A stretch of 64,000 nucleotides of DNA from Thalassomonas viridans (GCF_000948985.2 NZ_CP059733.1:2046001-2110000); one strand, 5' to 3'. Shown: positions 38,950 to 48,305, counted from the stretch's first letter. Made by a program: numbers and translations. Notes: generated by a model from the letters alone, not told the origin.

Positions 38950-39090
38950 GCACCCCCATCAAATAAGGAGGGTCGTTAAGCCATCATGTTTACACGCTAG
39001 TGCATAGCAAATGCCGTAACTCAGTCGCGCCCCCTGAGTGCTACAACACCCAGAGGACGCTAACCACCACGAACTTAAAAGGAGTCCGTA
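38950..39090 (+). promoter_or_regulatory. symE leader, copy C (shortened)
   Basis: It shares with 12109-12295 both its beginning (GCA, CCC, AAGGAGGG) and its last 75 nt, including the imperfect hairpin at 39031-39056 and GCTAACCACCACGAACTTAAA before AAGGAGT; the middle 50 nt are absent. Confidence 0.55.
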
Positions 39091-39363
39091 ATGGCTGAAT
39101 ATCATCATACGTCAGAGCTCTGCCTGACAAAAGCAAAATATCCCACTTTTCGCCAACTTACAGTACTGGAAACTACCCGTGACAGGGCGGTAAAAACCCG
39201 CAGCATAGGTGTCAATTATGTGCCGGTTGTCCTGGAGCCTTGTGTCGTTCTCAGGGGAAAGTGGCTGCAACAGGCTGGTTTTTCTACCGGCAAAAAGGTA
39301 ACGGTTACCGTTGAAAAAGACAGGTTAGTGTTAACACCTGCTTCGATTTCATCCGGCAGCTAG
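39091..39363 (+). CDS. symE: SymE-family protein, copy C (solitary)
   Basis: The 90-residue paralog of the two Rhs-island copies has the same N terminus (MAEYHHT) and SymE core (CVVLRGKWLQQAGFSTGKK, VTVTVEKDRLVL). It is the most diverged of the three and closest to the general SymE pattern. No Rhs, transposase or immunity gene is next to it; only leader and gene are shared, so leader plus gene appears to be the minimal unit. The ribosome site is AAGGAGT. Confidence 0.8.
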   Translation: MAEYHHTSELCLTKAKYPTFRQLTVLETTRDRAVKTRSIGVNYVPVVLEPCVVLRGKWLQQAGFSTGKKVTVTVEKDRLVLTPASISSGS

Positions 39364-39397
39364 GCCTGGGCAAAAAAGGAAAAAGGAGGGAGAATAA

Positions 39398-39428
39398 GGC
39401 CGCAGCACTCTAATAGAGTGCTGCGGCC
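39398..39428. terminator. Strong hairpin after symE copy C
   Basis: GGCCGCAGCACTC pairs perfectly with GAGTGCTGCGGCC around TAATA (13 bp). No T run follows, so the termination role is uncertain. Confidence 0.6.
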
Positions 39429-39603
39429 ACACATCACTTTTCACATTGGCAACCAGCAATAAGGCATTTAATGAAAGTTATGTTCTCTTAGCGCAAATAG
39501 CGAGTCGTAAGTGGTTAAAAATGCGTTTGCAGGGCCATTTTGCAGGTGTAGCGAATGAAATGTGCAAACTGATTTGGATTAGGTTTTGCTGAGATAATTT
39601 GGG

Positions 39604-40476
39604 TTATGTATATAAGCACTTGTCCATGAATGGTTTTGCGATTTTCGCAAATTCTTGCGGGTCTTCTAATTCAGGAAAATGTCCACAATGCTCAAACTCG
39701 ATCAGTTCGGCATTTGGCACATGTTTTAGGCTTGATGCCCTGTCTGTTGGTGCGTGTGAACGATCTTGTTTTCCCCAGAAGATTAAAGCCGGAACCTCAA
39801 CGGCATCATCCTCCAGGCCCTTGCCCCAACGTTGAAGAATGGTGGCCAATGAATAGATACCTCCCTTGGAGATAACCTCTAATGACCGGGTTGACATGTC
39901 TGAGTAATTGGTTTGTTTTCCTGTAGCGTAGCGGAACCAAAAATTTATCAGGTGTTTGCTGGTGGCACGTACCACTATTTGACCAATGTAAGGGATACGA
40001 AGCAGTTTTTTTGTGCGTTCGAACCATGCCAACATGTTAGCAGCATCCGGGGTTTGGATAAGAATGAGTCCCGCAATATTAAGATTACCGCGACGGGCGA
40101 GCTCCGCTGCTACAAAACCACATATACATGGGCCGCATAAGACAACAGATCCCAGTTTCAACTTGTGAATGGCATCCTCTGCTGCCAGCACAACTTCAGA
40201 AAATTCAAATGCTTTAGCTGATTTGGGTTTTGAAAAGCCACATCCTGTCAGCTCCAATACTACCACTCGAAAGGTATCGCTAAAAATCTTTATCAAATCA
40301 TCATAGTGCTCCACCATAACAGGAGGATCGCAGAAAAAGACTACGGCAGGTTTCTCCCCCTCAGTATCACGGACTCGTACTCGTGATTTAGAGGTCTCAA
40401 TGATTTTGGTTTGTGGATTTATTGGGGCGGATTTAGTGGTTCGCCACAAAAACTTATCTAGTGCAGCCGGATTCAT
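39604..40476 (-). CDS. Alpha/beta-hydrolase-fold protein with Cys at the nucleophile position
   Basis: The 290-residue protein has the fold's landmarks: strand beta3 and a GCGFSKP turn in place of the usual GxGxS, the elbow VVLCGPCICGFVAAELA, acid D238 (FWGKQDRS) and histidine H266 (EHCGHFPELEDP). At the elbow the usual G-x-S-x-G reads G115-P-C117-I-C119, so the nucleophile would be cysteine, as in dienelactone hydrolase, instead of serine. It has no signal peptide. Substrate and reaction are unknown. It is transcribed divergently from the DsbB-like gene. Confidence 0.82.
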   Translation of the reverse strand: MNPAALDKFLWRTTKSAPINPQTKIIETSKSRVRVRDTEGEKPAVVFFCDPPVMVEHYDDLIKIFSDTFRVVVLELTGCGFSKPKSAKAFEFSEVVLAAEDAIHKLKLGSVVLCGPCICGFVAAELARRGNLNIAGLILIQTPDAANMLAWFERTKKLLRIPYIGQIVVRATSKHLINFWFRYATGKQTNYSDMSTRSLEVISKGGIYSLATILQRWGKGLEDDAVEVPALIFWGKQDRSHAPTDRASSLKHVPNAELIEFEHCGHFPELEDPQEFAKIAKPFMDKCLYT

Positions 40477-40720
40477 TAAGCTTTCCTCAATTCCTTATGA
40501 TATAGCGATATGAGTGGTTTTCCGCTGTCTGATTGCCAGTCGTTAAACCTGACAAAAGTGTTCTTCAGTATAGGAAAAACTTAAGACTCTGTCCGGGTTA
40601 ATATTAACCGCTATAAAGTGCCGGTAAGATATGTAGCACCATTATTATAAATATCTCATATGGGGATCTCAGGTTACCATTCAGCTAATAAAGTAGACAT
40701 TTTCAGCAGTGGTTAATAAT

Positions 40721-41170
40721 ATGTGTAAATCGAATAACTATATTCTTTTTAGGAATAAAAGATTGAGCATGACATCTGTAAATTTTTATTTAAGCCGCAT
40801 TCATATTCTTGGTGCAATATTTGTAGTGGTATCCTTACTAGCATGGAGTGCCGACTGGTCAGGGGTAGTATATGTTTGTCCTTATTGTCGCCTGCAAAGA
40901 ACTGTGATCGGTATTTTAGGCTTGTTGATGATGTTTAGAAGCTTGCACAATGCGATCACTGTTTATATCGCAAGCGTGATTGGTTTTATGGGGGCACATG
41001 TAGCCGCCGCACAAAACTTTATGGGCTGGTTAAAAATCAATAAGGGCACTTTTGAATTTAAAGACGATCTTTATATAGACCCTTTTCTGCTCTCTGGTGC
41101 CGCTTTATTTGCCATCATAGCCCAGGTTTGGTTACTCGTATTGTCTGCACGTAGTAAAACGAAGTCGTAA
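40721..41170 (+). CDS. Small membrane protein with a DsbB-like CxxC motif
   Basis: About 149 residues with four hydrophobic segments. After the first there is VCPYCRLQRTVIGILGLLMM, which resembles the first redox motif of DsbB (CxxC, then QR at the start of the next helix). DsbB's second periplasmic cysteine pair is absent. It could be a reduced DsbB relative or a quinone-linked membrane protein. The start is uncertain: ATG 40721 and ATG 40769 are both possible and neither has a good ribosome site. Confidence 0.6.
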   Translation: MCKSNNYILFRNKRLSMTSVNFYLSRIHILGAIFVVVSLLAWSADWSGVVYVCPYCRLQRTVIGILGLLMMFRSLHNAITVYIASVIGFMGAHVAAAQNFMGWLKINKGTFEFKDDLYIDPFLLSGAALFAIIAQVWLLVLSARSKTKS

Positions 41171-41269
41171 GCTGATCAACCCCAGTGAAGGGTAAGAACG
41201 TATTGTAGGAAATAAATTATTGTCGGGTGTGGCTTGCAAAGGGGTTACCGAAAATCGGGGCTAAAGTGC

Positions 41270-41306
41270 ACAACAGAAAAATGCGCAACGGGCATTTTTC
41301 TGTTGT
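41270..41306. terminator. Terminator between convergent genes
   Basis: ACAACAGAAAAATGC and GCATTTTTCTGTTGT form a 15-bp stem with a 7-nt loop between the DsbB-like gene and the small cysteine-rich gene. Confidence 0.75.
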
Positions 41307-41315
41307 AAGTTTTAA

Positions 41316-41510
41316 CTAGAAAGCATCCGGTCCACAAAAGAAGACTTCACTGGCCCAGTGGGCACATTGTGAGCCGTTTGGATCGACGCTACAGTAATAA
41401 TTTGCCTGCTGATTGGCATATTCGCAATAACTAAAAGCACCTGCGGTTACCGATATGCCCAGACCTAATCCCAGGCTTAACAGGGCTTTTTTTAATGTCA
41501 TGTTCTTCAT
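41316..41510 (-). CDS. Small secreted cysteine-containing protein
   Basis: A 64-residue protein with a clear signal peptide (KKALLSLGLGLGISVTAGAFS) and a mature part of about 38 residues with four cysteines (SYCEY, YYCSV, SQCAH, FFCGP), which could form two disulfides. AAGGAGAG lies before ATG. No family is recognised. It might be a small periplasmic or exported peptide; the DsbB-like neighbour is convergent and may be coincidental. Confidence 0.7.
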   Translation of the reverse strand: MKNMTLKKALLSLGLGLGISVTAGAFSYCEYANQQANYYCSVDPNGSQCAHWASEVFFCGPDAF

Positions 41511-41879
41511 TATCTTCTCTCCTTGTTATTTTATTATCGAATTCATCGTTCAATCGCCATAGTGGTTTTTATATTTGAACAAATGAATGTTTTCACTTTA
41601 TTTTTTTCTTAGTGGAGTTGGTACAGGCCCAAATTTTTTTGGGCCTGTACAGATAAATACAATATGTGGTTAACAAATTGTTTGCAACTTTTTTATACAA
41701 CCTGACATGGAAACAAACACTTTGTGTGTGGAAGAGAAGGTAGGAGTACGGCTTCTTGATTGAAGCCGCGATGAAAAAATAGCGATCAATAAATGTGATT
41801 ATTTTTGCTCGTTCAACCGCTGTCTGGGGAGTTTTATCCTGCGCAAAAAGCCCTATTATTCGGAAGCTAAAGTTTTGTA
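41511..41879. other. Gene-free AT-rich stretch with a long hairpin
   Basis: It holds the hairpin GTACAGGCCCAAA / TTTGGGCCTGTAC at 41621-41650 (13-bp stem, 4-nt loop). No T run suits either strand perfectly. Otherwise I see only the promoter area of the small secreted protein. Confidence 0.6.
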
Positions 41880-42599
41880 TTATGAGCCGCCGACCTGGCC
41901 CGGGTTATCACTTTTTTCACTTAACAGGGGAGTTACCTGTTTTTCTTTATTTTCAGCCTCAAGTTTATCCCGCTTTTTTTTGATATCGGGCGCGTATTCA
42001 TAAATAGCTTCCAGGGCACTCTCATTGGTTATTTTTGCCAGTAACATATCTATCTTGAACGACAGCAGTTTGTTTTCTATCAGCTCGCTGCTGGCTAGCT
42101 TTTCTGCCAGGGTGTCAGCGTTATACCTGTATTGATGGGTCAAATCGTTGAAAACTTCGATATAGTGACGGTTGCTGTCTGACAGGGCTTGCGAATAACG
42201 GTAAGCTTTACCTATGTCGGCAATAAGATCTACCGGCAATTCGTTGGTTTCATTTCTGTTTTGCGAGAGTTGCCAGACGTCGAAATGCAAAACCTGGTAG
42301 AAGAGTTCAAACGGCTCCTGCTCAAGCAAGTCTTTGTTCTGCTCCAGCGCCAGTTCAAGAGCGTCACTATGGTTTTCTACTTGAGTGATGGATTTAAGAA
42401 TACGTGCTTCCAGTTCAATTATTTTGGGCTGGTTGAAGACAAGTTCCTGCTCTATACGTTGCAATAAGTCATAGGATTTTTGTTTATTTTGATAAGACTC
42501 ATACCAGCTGTTAATGGCTAAAGCGATAAAAACACCCAGGGTTACCGTGAGCAATTCAAAGAGAATGCTGGCGGCGTTTTTTCTTAGATTAAATTTCAT
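41880..42599 (-). CDS. Membrane-anchored coiled-coil protein of unknown function
   Basis: The 239-residue protein has one N-terminal transmembrane segment (ILFELLTVTLGVFIALAINSW) followed by a long, charged, mostly helical region (about 30-150, heptad-like LLQRIEQELVFNQ) and a Lys/Glu-rich tail. The layout TM plus SWYESYQNKQKS resembles the DUF6090-type proteins often seen in Alteromonadales, a tentative match. No partner gene is evident. Confidence 0.7.
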   Translation of the reverse strand: MKFNLRKNAASILFELLTVTLGVFIALAINSWYESYQNKQKSYDLLQRIEQELVFNQPKIIELEARILKSITQVENHSDALELALEQNKDLLEQEPFELFYQVLHFDVWQLSQNRNETNELPVDLIADIGKAYRYSQALSDSNRHYIEVFNDLTHQYRYNADTLAEKLASSELIENKLLSFKIDMLLAKITNESALEAIYEYAPDIKKKRDKLEAENKEKQVTPLLSEKSDNPGQVGGS

Positions 42600-42810
42600 T
42601 CATACTAGCTCTGATTGAATAAAGTATTAATTTTAATAGCTTTTAAGTCATGAAGTCCAACAAAATAGCTGGGCCGGCTTTATAGGATGTTCGCAGGCGT
42701 ATTTATTTGGTGTTCGGCTGCCTGTATTACGCTATCAGGGACTTTTCTTGCTAATTTCTGTCTGATATTTGTACACTTAACCTTATCAGGTAGTTATTTA
42801 AAAGGGTTGA

Positions 42811-43560
42811 ATGCTGAGATTTTTTCTTGTTTTATCCCTGATGTTCTTCATCTCTTTTCCGTCGATGGCGTCTTATGAGAAAAGTATTACCGTGGTAGCT
42901 GATGATTGGCCGCCTTATGTTGATACTTCTCATCCCCGCGGCGGTTTGTGTATAGAGGTTGTCAAAGCGGCTTTTAAAGCGCAAGGTTATGCCATTGAGG
43001 TGATTTACATGCCCTGGCCCAGGGCTTTTCACGGCGTAAAGTATGGGCAATATGATATCTTGCCTAACGCCTGGTTCACGCAAGAGCGGGGCAAGTTCTT
43101 CAATTATTCTCTCCCTTATATGACCAGCCAGTTAAAATTTATTGCCCGGAAAGGGGAGCATTTTGAATTTGAGAATATCTCCAGTTTAGATAATAAAACC
43201 GTGGGTACCATCAGTGGTTCCAGTTATGGCGTTGAATTTGATCAGGCAACAAATTTCAGGAAAAGTGAAGTGACCAATATGCTGCAAAATATCAAAATGT
43301 TGATAGCAAAGCGTATAGATTTGGTGCTGGAAGAAGATCTCACCTTAATCACCAAACTCAGGCAGGATGCCCCTGATCTGTTAGAGAAGATAGAAGTCAT
43401 TGAACCCAGCTTCCGTAAATTGCCTTTGCATATTGCCATCAGCCGGAATCATATCAGAAGCCGGGAGATCACTACGGCTTTTAATCTTGGTTTAGCAAAA
43501 ATCAAAACAGACGGCACTTTAGCTTTGATTAAAAAAAGCTATGGTGTGAAAGTGCGTTGA
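42811..43560 (+). CDS. Periplasmic solute-binding protein (family 3-like), orphan
   Basis: The 249-residue protein has a signal peptide ending near SMASYEK and an SBP_bac_3 fold pattern: ITVVADDWPPYVD, RGGLCIEVVKAAFKAQGY, MPWPRAFHGVKYGQYDILPNAW, and a second lobe with VGTISGSSYGVEF. It lacks an ABC permease or ATPase next to it, so it may serve a distant transporter or act as a sensor or receptor. Two similar orphan genes lie at 57291 and 61708. Ligand unknown, polar-amino-acid-type by family. Confidence 0.82.
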   Translation: MLRFFLVLSLMFFISFPSMASYEKSITVVADDWPPYVDTSHPRGGLCIEVVKAAFKAQGYAIEVIYMPWPRAFHGVKYGQYDILPNAWFTQERGKFFNYSLPYMTSQLKFIARKGEHFEFENISSLDNKTVGTISGSSYGVEFDQATNFRKSEVTNMLQNIKMLIAKRIDLVLEEDLTLITKLRQDAPDLLEKIEVIEPSFRKLPLHIAISRNHIRSREITTAFNLGLAKIKTDGTLALIKKSYGVKVR

Positions 43561-44195
43561 TCTTTTCTCTACCCGGCTTTGTCTGACGGTTGTGCAGGTG
43601 ATCAGCAAAGCCTGAGTTATTCCTTGTTCCTTTTTTAATGAGTGATGGGCGAACTGTTAACGCTTTAACAGGCAGGCTCTTGTGAGCAGAAATAGCTGGG
43701 TGAAAAACTCGCCAAAAAAGGGCATGAATCCCTGATCGGGTGCATGGACTCATTTGCGGTTGTTAATTCTGCTTGCTGGTTTGTCCGGTGCCCTGCGAAA
43801 GAATATCTGGTCGGATGTTTACATCAGGGTGCTTAGTGAGTTTCTGCACTTGGAATGTTCTGATAGATAAGTGCATGGCAAAAGAAAATGGATGGTTTTT
43901 AAATTGTTGAAAAGTAAGGCTATACTTTGGTTTTGTTTGCTGGTTTTTGCTTTTGCTAAAAACTTCTGTCGGGCATTTTTTCTCAAGTGAGAAACGATTT
44001 TTTGGGTTCATAAATTTTGACTTAATTAGGTCATATTAACGTAAAGAAATTGGGGTTAAATACTGGCACTAGTTATGCTGTTGCAATTACGTCAAGACTT
44101 GATGTTGATGATTGCTCTAGATCAAAGATATCAAGGAAGAATTGAGTAAAATTTATTTTACTGGAACCTATGCCCCGATAAAAAGGATGATCAAT
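43561..44195. other. Gene-free stretch
   Basis: About 630 nt, AT-rich toward the right, without a supported gene on either strand. A minus-strand frame at 43763-44011 lacks a ribosome site and recognisable content. The right end is probably the promoter of the small gene at 44196. Confidence 0.5.
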
Positions 44196-44387
44196 ATGTC
44201 AAACCTGATATTGTCGTTAAATGAAAGTAGCCTGACCAAAGACAACAATGTTTTAACCCCCCCAGGAATAAATGAACCTGTGTTTATCAATGAAACTGGC
44301 CGTACAGGCATTGCCGATAAAAAGGCAGCACTGGCGTTAGATGCTGAACTTGATGGCGAGGGAAATTTTATTCTTGGTTATAACTAA
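44196..44387 (+). CDS. Small peptide of unknown function
   Basis: A 63-residue frame starting MSNLILSLNESSLTKDNN with AAAAGGAT eight nt upstream; a longer reading from 44142 has no site. The protein is hydrophilic, has no cysteine, and contains PPGINEPVFINETGRTG and ends FILGYN. A strong terminator follows within 30 nt, which supports a real monocistronic gene. The leader-plus-short-tail look resembles modified-peptide precursors, but no modifying enzyme is adjacent. Confidence 0.5.
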   Translation: MSNLILSLNESSLTKDNNVLTPPGINEPVFINETGRTGIADKKAALALDAELDGEGNFILGYN

Positions 44388-44413
44388 CTTTCATTTTCTG
44401 TCCGACTAATCAG

Positions 44414-44458
44414 GGGAACATCCGCAGAGGGAATACTTGTTGCCGGATGTTCTCTTTT
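44414..44458 (+). terminator. Terminator after the small peptide gene
   Basis: GGGAACATCCG and CGGATGTTCTC pair (9 bp perfect plus wobble), followed by TTTT. Confidence 0.8.
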
Positions 44459-44588
44459 ACCGAAATAGCCTTGCTATAAGCCTTTAAAATACCATCGCAT
44501 CATTTTGCCCTGCCTCTTCCGGCGTTGCTTTAACCTTTATCGCTTCTGCTACACTCAAAGTAATTCAACACCATAAGGGACTTAGCCT

Positions 44589-45116
44589 ATGTTTGTTTTT
44601 TCTGATATCAAGGTGGCGGGTATTTTATTCTTGGGGTTATCCGGATTACTTGTTGCCTGTAAGAGTACCAGTCCGCTAAAAAGCGCCCAGATCTATTGCA
44701 TGGAGCTGGAGCGGGATACCTATAGCGAATGCCTGAGTCATCGACGGGCTTACCTGGATGCGCGCCAGAAAATTATCACCCAGTTTCGTGAGCATAAAAA
44801 GAATTGCCTGGCTTATGCCGTACAAAAAAGTGGCGGGAACAGTACCAGCTGTGTGAACCGAGAAAACCTGGTGAAGGCGGGCTCGGGCTCGACCTCGGTT
44901 ACCGGTGGAGTGGACAGAAACACAAGCTGCAATGGCAACCTGAGTGAGAGAAGTGCCAGCGATACCCGGCTTACGGCGCTGAGATACGGGTCTAAAAGCG
45001 ATATTGAAAAACAATGTATGCTGGGGTTGGGGTGGCAGAGTCATCTCTCTTCCCGTCCTGAACTCAAGGAAGTGGACCAGAAATACGGTTATAACAAAGA
45101 AGAAGAGGAGGGCTAA
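44589..45116 (+). CDS. Putative lipoprotein of unknown function
   Basis: The 175-residue protein has a lipobox LLVAC at residues 20-24 behind a short charged and hydrophobic leader, so it is probably lipidated and exported. The mature part is basic, with scattered Cys (YCMEL, SECLSH, NCLAYA, SCVNRE, SCNGN, QCMLGLGW) and a Gly/Ser-rich middle. No family is recognised. Monocistronic. Confidence 0.68.
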   Translation: MFVFSDIKVAGILFLGLSGLLVACKSTSPLKSAQIYCMELERDTYSECLSHRRAYLDARQKIITQFREHKKNCLAYAVQKSGGNSTSCVNRENLVKAGSGSTSVTGGVDRNTSCNGNLSERSASDTRLTALRYGSKSDIEKQCMLGLGWQSHLSSRPELKEVDQKYGYNKEEEEG

Positions 45117-45345
45117 GCCCACGCTTTTTCTCCTTCCCATTCAACGTCTGCGAGCCTTCCCGAATGCGGTATGAGCCAGGATTGAGTTTTACCTGGCTTG
45201 ATAAATCAAAGTGTTTCAAAGCCTTAATTTCTTAGAATTTACAGCTGCTAAATCCCTCATTTCAGTTTTCTGGCTTAGTTCTTGCTGTTATCGGTTTGAT
45301 AAAATATCGTCAAAAAAATGTTATTTATTACTCAAGGAAGTCATT

Positions 45346-46206
45346 ATGATTAAGAAGTTATCAGTTCTGGTTTTGTCCGGTGCATCTTTAGGTTTCTCAG
45401 CGACGGGTTCTGCCAGTGAAATTTTGTTTGGTTTTGTCGGTGGCGGCTATATGAGCCAAGGTTACGATATTGCCGCTATGGTGGATGAGCTTGCCGGAGT
45501 GAATGTCACCACACGTCTGCTTTATAACCAAACCTATAATGATTTTGACCAGTTCGATCAGATCTGGGTTTATGACCTTTCAACGGCGGCAGATAACAAC
45601 AGCCACCAGATGGCCAATTATCAGGGGATTGCCGACTGGTATAACGGTCGAAACGCACAAAACCTGATTGCCGACGGCCGTATTCTTTCCTCTTCACCCA
45701 GTTATACTAGCTCGGGTGGGCGTAGCGCAGAGGATTTGTGGATCCAAAACTATGCGCAGCAACTCGATGGTGTCGGCGGCGGCCTGGTGCTGGGGACAGA
45801 TCACAGTGACTATAACCGCGGCATTAATGTGATTAACAGCCTGATCGGTATTGCCGGCTTTAACGGAAACTATTATAGCTCTCCCTACCAGGCGGTGGTT
45901 GACCCCGAGTCGCCGTTTTATATCGACTCCCTGGATAGCTGTGACTTGTCGGCTGGCGAGCAGTGTATCAATGATAATTCATCAACCGGTTTTGCTCCCT
46001 CGGGACTGCAGGCCAATGGCCAGTTCCTGACGCCGGTTGCCTACCACGGCAGTGTTGACCAGGCCTATAATGCCGTGGCGGTTTCTTCGACCTTAGGCAG
46101 CGTTACTTTTGGCACTGAAGTACCCGAACCGGGCGGTTTGGCTTTATTGGGGTTGGGGCTTGCGGGGATAGGCTTTAGAAGCCGCAAGGCGCAGAAAAAG
46201 GCGTAA
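45346..46206 (+). CDS. Secreted PEP-CTERM sorted protein
   Basis: The 286-residue protein has a signal peptide (KKLSVLVLSGASLGFSATGSAS) and a C-terminal PEP-CTERM tripartite tag: VPEPGGLALLGLGLAGIGF then RSRKAQKK. Such tags are recognised by exosortase, usually in bacteria making exopolysaccharide. The middle (residues 25-255) has GTDHSDYNRGINVINSLIG and few cysteines, with no family I recognise. AAGGAAG before ATG 45346 fixes the start. No exosortase gene is in the window. Confidence 0.85.
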   Translation: MIKKLSVLVLSGASLGFSATGSASEILFGFVGGGYMSQGYDIAAMVDELAGVNVTTRLLYNQTYNDFDQFDQIWVYDLSTAADNNSHQMANYQGIADWYNGRNAQNLIADGRILSSSPSYTSSGGRSAEDLWIQNYAQQLDGVGGGLVLGTDHSDYNRGINVINSLIGIAGFNGNYYSSPYQAVVDPESPFYIDSLDSCDLSAGEQCINDNSSTGFAPSGLQANGQFLTPVAYHGSVDQAYNAVAVSSTLGSVTFGTEVPEPGGLALLGLGLAGIGFRSRKAQKKA

Positions 46207-46228
46207 ACCTGATTTGGTTGTAGCCATG

Positions 46229-46263
46229 CTTGCCATATTGCCGGTTAACGGCAATATGGCAAG
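46229..46263. terminator. Terminator between convergent genes
   Basis: CTTGCCATATTGCCG pairs with CGGCAATATGGCAAG (15 bp, 5-nt loop), between the PEP-CTERM gene and the DUF885 gene. Confidence 0.75.
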
Positions 46264-46272
46264 TTTGCGATG

Positions 46273-48171
46273 TTATTTCGCCTGTAATTGTCCGGCAACA
46301 TAAAGTTTGATTTGTTGCTCCAGCACTTTCAGCGGTACTGAACCATGTTTCAGTACCTGATCGTGGAATTCACGCACATCAAATTTATCCCCCAGAGCCT
46401 GCTCGGTTTCGCGGCGCAGGCGCTTGATGGTCAGCTCTCCCATCTTGTATGACAGCGCCTGTCCCGGCCAGGAAATATAACGGTCGACTTCGGTACGCAC
46501 ATTATGTACCGACAAGGCGGTATTTTGCTGTAAAAAGTCTATCCCCTGCTGGCGGCTCCAGCCCTTGCTGTGGATGCCGGTATCTATCACCAGGCGGCAC
46601 GCGCGCCACATCTCATAGGTCAGGCGGCCAAAGTTGCTGTAGGGATCCTGATAAAAACCCGCTTCCAGCCCCAGGTACTCTGAATACAAACCCCAGCCTT
46701 CGCCAAAGGCGGAAATATAGGAGTAGCGGCGGTGGGGAGGCAAGTCGCTTAATTCGCGGTTAATGGCGTTTTGCAGGTGATGTCCCGGCACGGCTTCATG
46801 TAAGGTTAAGGCTTCGAGCACATAAAGCGGACGGCGATCCAGGGCATAGGTATTGACCCAGTAATAACCGGGCTGGGTGTCCTGGGACGAGGCGATATAG
46901 CGGCCCGTGGTATATTTGGGCGCCAGGTGCTCGGGCACGGGCACTACGCCGTAGGGGGTGCGGGGTAAGTGCTTGAACAGCGACGGTAGCTTGGCATCCA
47001 TTTTTTTGGCGATATAGGAAGCTTCTTTTAACAGCTCTTCGGCGCTTGTTGCGTAAAATTGCGGATCGGTGCGCAGGAAATCGACAAAGGCGGCAAAATC
47101 GCCGTCGAACTTGAGCGAGCCGATGATCTGCTCCATTTCGCCGCGGATGCGTTTAACTTCCTGCATGCCCAGGTCAAAAATCTGCTCCGGGGTTTGATCT
47201 GTGGTGGTGTAATACTTAACCCTGTCCCGGTAATAATCCGCGCCGTCGGGAGTGGCGGCTAAACCCACGGTTTTGCGGGCTTGGGGAATATAGGTTTGCA
47301 CCATAAAGTCATAAAAGCCCTGGTAGGCGGGGATCACCTGTGCGCTTAACAGTTCCAGGGCCTGTTGCTGCAATTGTTCAAACTCCTGCTCGCTGATATC
47401 CAGGGGCGCCTGGCGTTTAAACGGCGCGTAAAACACGCTGGTTGCCGGATCTGTGACAATAAGGGCGGCTATACCCTGTTCAAACCCCGGCAGTACTGCC
47501 TGGGGCAAGGTTCTGCCGGTTGCCAGCCCCTGCCGCATCCAGTGTATCTGCTGATCGAAATAGCGGGGCAGCCCCTTAAGGCGGCTGAGGTAGTTACGGT
47601 AATCTTTTGCCTGGTTAAAAGGCATGCCTTTAACGGTAAAGGTAAAGTCGGAATGAAAGCCGGACTCCGCCATAATCGGCACGTAATGCTTTTTAAACTT
47701 GTACAGGCTGATGTCGTTATTAAGCTGGCGCAGCAAGATATCCAGGTTGATGATATTTTCCTGCGACAGCTGCTGCCTGTCGATGGCTTCAAGCTGGCCG
47801 ACATAGCTGAGCAATTGTTTGTTCTTGGCTGCCAGGGCTTGGGGGGAAACATCCGGCAGTAAGTGGTTATAGCGGTTATCGCCGGACTTGGTGGCTTTAA
47901 AGGGATCGACCTTAAGGCGGTATTGCCAGATGTCGGCCATTAACTGGTTTAAGCGCACTTCGGCCTGATTAAGCACTTTCTTACCTGCCTGCTTTTTAAA
48001 GCTCTGTGCCTGTTCGGCAGGTGTGGCCAGGGTATGTACTGACTGGCAGGCGCTTAACAGGGGCAGGGCGCACAACATCGGCAGCAGCAGATGTTTTTTA
48101 TTTTTGGCGTTTGCCTTGCTGTTACTGTGCTGCGAGCTTTGAGGAAGCAGCCGGCGGATATTTTTATTCAT
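46273..48171 (-). CDS. DUF885-family lipoprotein (putative metallopeptidase)
   Basis: The 632-residue protein has a long N-terminal leader ending in the lipobox LLSAC, so it is probably an envelope lipoprotein. It carries the family's HEAVPGHHLQ motif near residue 457, a zinc-peptidase-like HExxxGHH, followed by AFGEGWGLYSEYLG and a C-terminal YKMGELTIKRLRRE. DUF885 proteins are widespread in marine gammaproteobacteria and presumed peptidases; substrates are unknown. It lies upstream of, and in the same direction as, nothing obvious. Confidence 0.85.
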   Translation of the reverse strand: MNKNIRRLLPQSSQHSNSKANAKNKKHLLLPMLCALPLLSACQSVHTLATPAEQAQSFKKQAGKKVLNQAEVRLNQLMADIWQYRLKVDPFKATKSGDNRYNHLLPDVSPQALAAKNKQLLSYVGQLEAIDRQQLSQENIINLDILLRQLNNDISLYKFKKHYVPIMAESGFHSDFTFTVKGMPFNQAKDYRNYLSRLKGLPRYFDQQIHWMRQGLATGRTLPQAVLPGFEQGIAALIVTDPATSVFYAPFKRQAPLDISEQEFEQLQQQALELLSAQVIPAYQGFYDFMVQTYIPQARKTVGLAATPDGADYYRDRVKYYTTTDQTPEQIFDLGMQEVKRIRGEMEQIIGSLKFDGDFAAFVDFLRTDPQFYATSAEELLKEASYIAKKMDAKLPSLFKHLPRTPYGVVPVPEHLAPKYTTGRYIASSQDTQPGYYWVNTYALDRRPLYVLEALTLHEAVPGHHLQNAINRELSDLPPHRRYSYISAFGEGWGLYSEYLGLEAGFYQDPYSNFGRLTYEMWRACRLVIDTGIHSKGWSRQQGIDFLQQNTALSVHNVRTEVDRYISWPGQALSYKMGELTIKRLRRETEQALGDKFDVREFHDQVLKHGSVPLKVLEQQIKLYVAGQLQAK

Positions 48172-48305
48172 ATTATTCCCGTATTTTTTCTGGGGGCAGG
48201 GCTTTTATGCCAGGCAATCGCGCAGCTGAAGTCTTGTTCCCGGCCCCGGTGGTTATGGTTTTTCTCTGTGCCGGCCCTGGCCTGTTGTTTTTGTGAACCC
48301 CGGCG

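Noticed and set aside
43763..44011. 82-residue minus-strand frame in the gene-free stretch
   Set aside because: Lys/Gln-rich low-complexity reading with no ribosome site and no neighbours suggesting a transcript.
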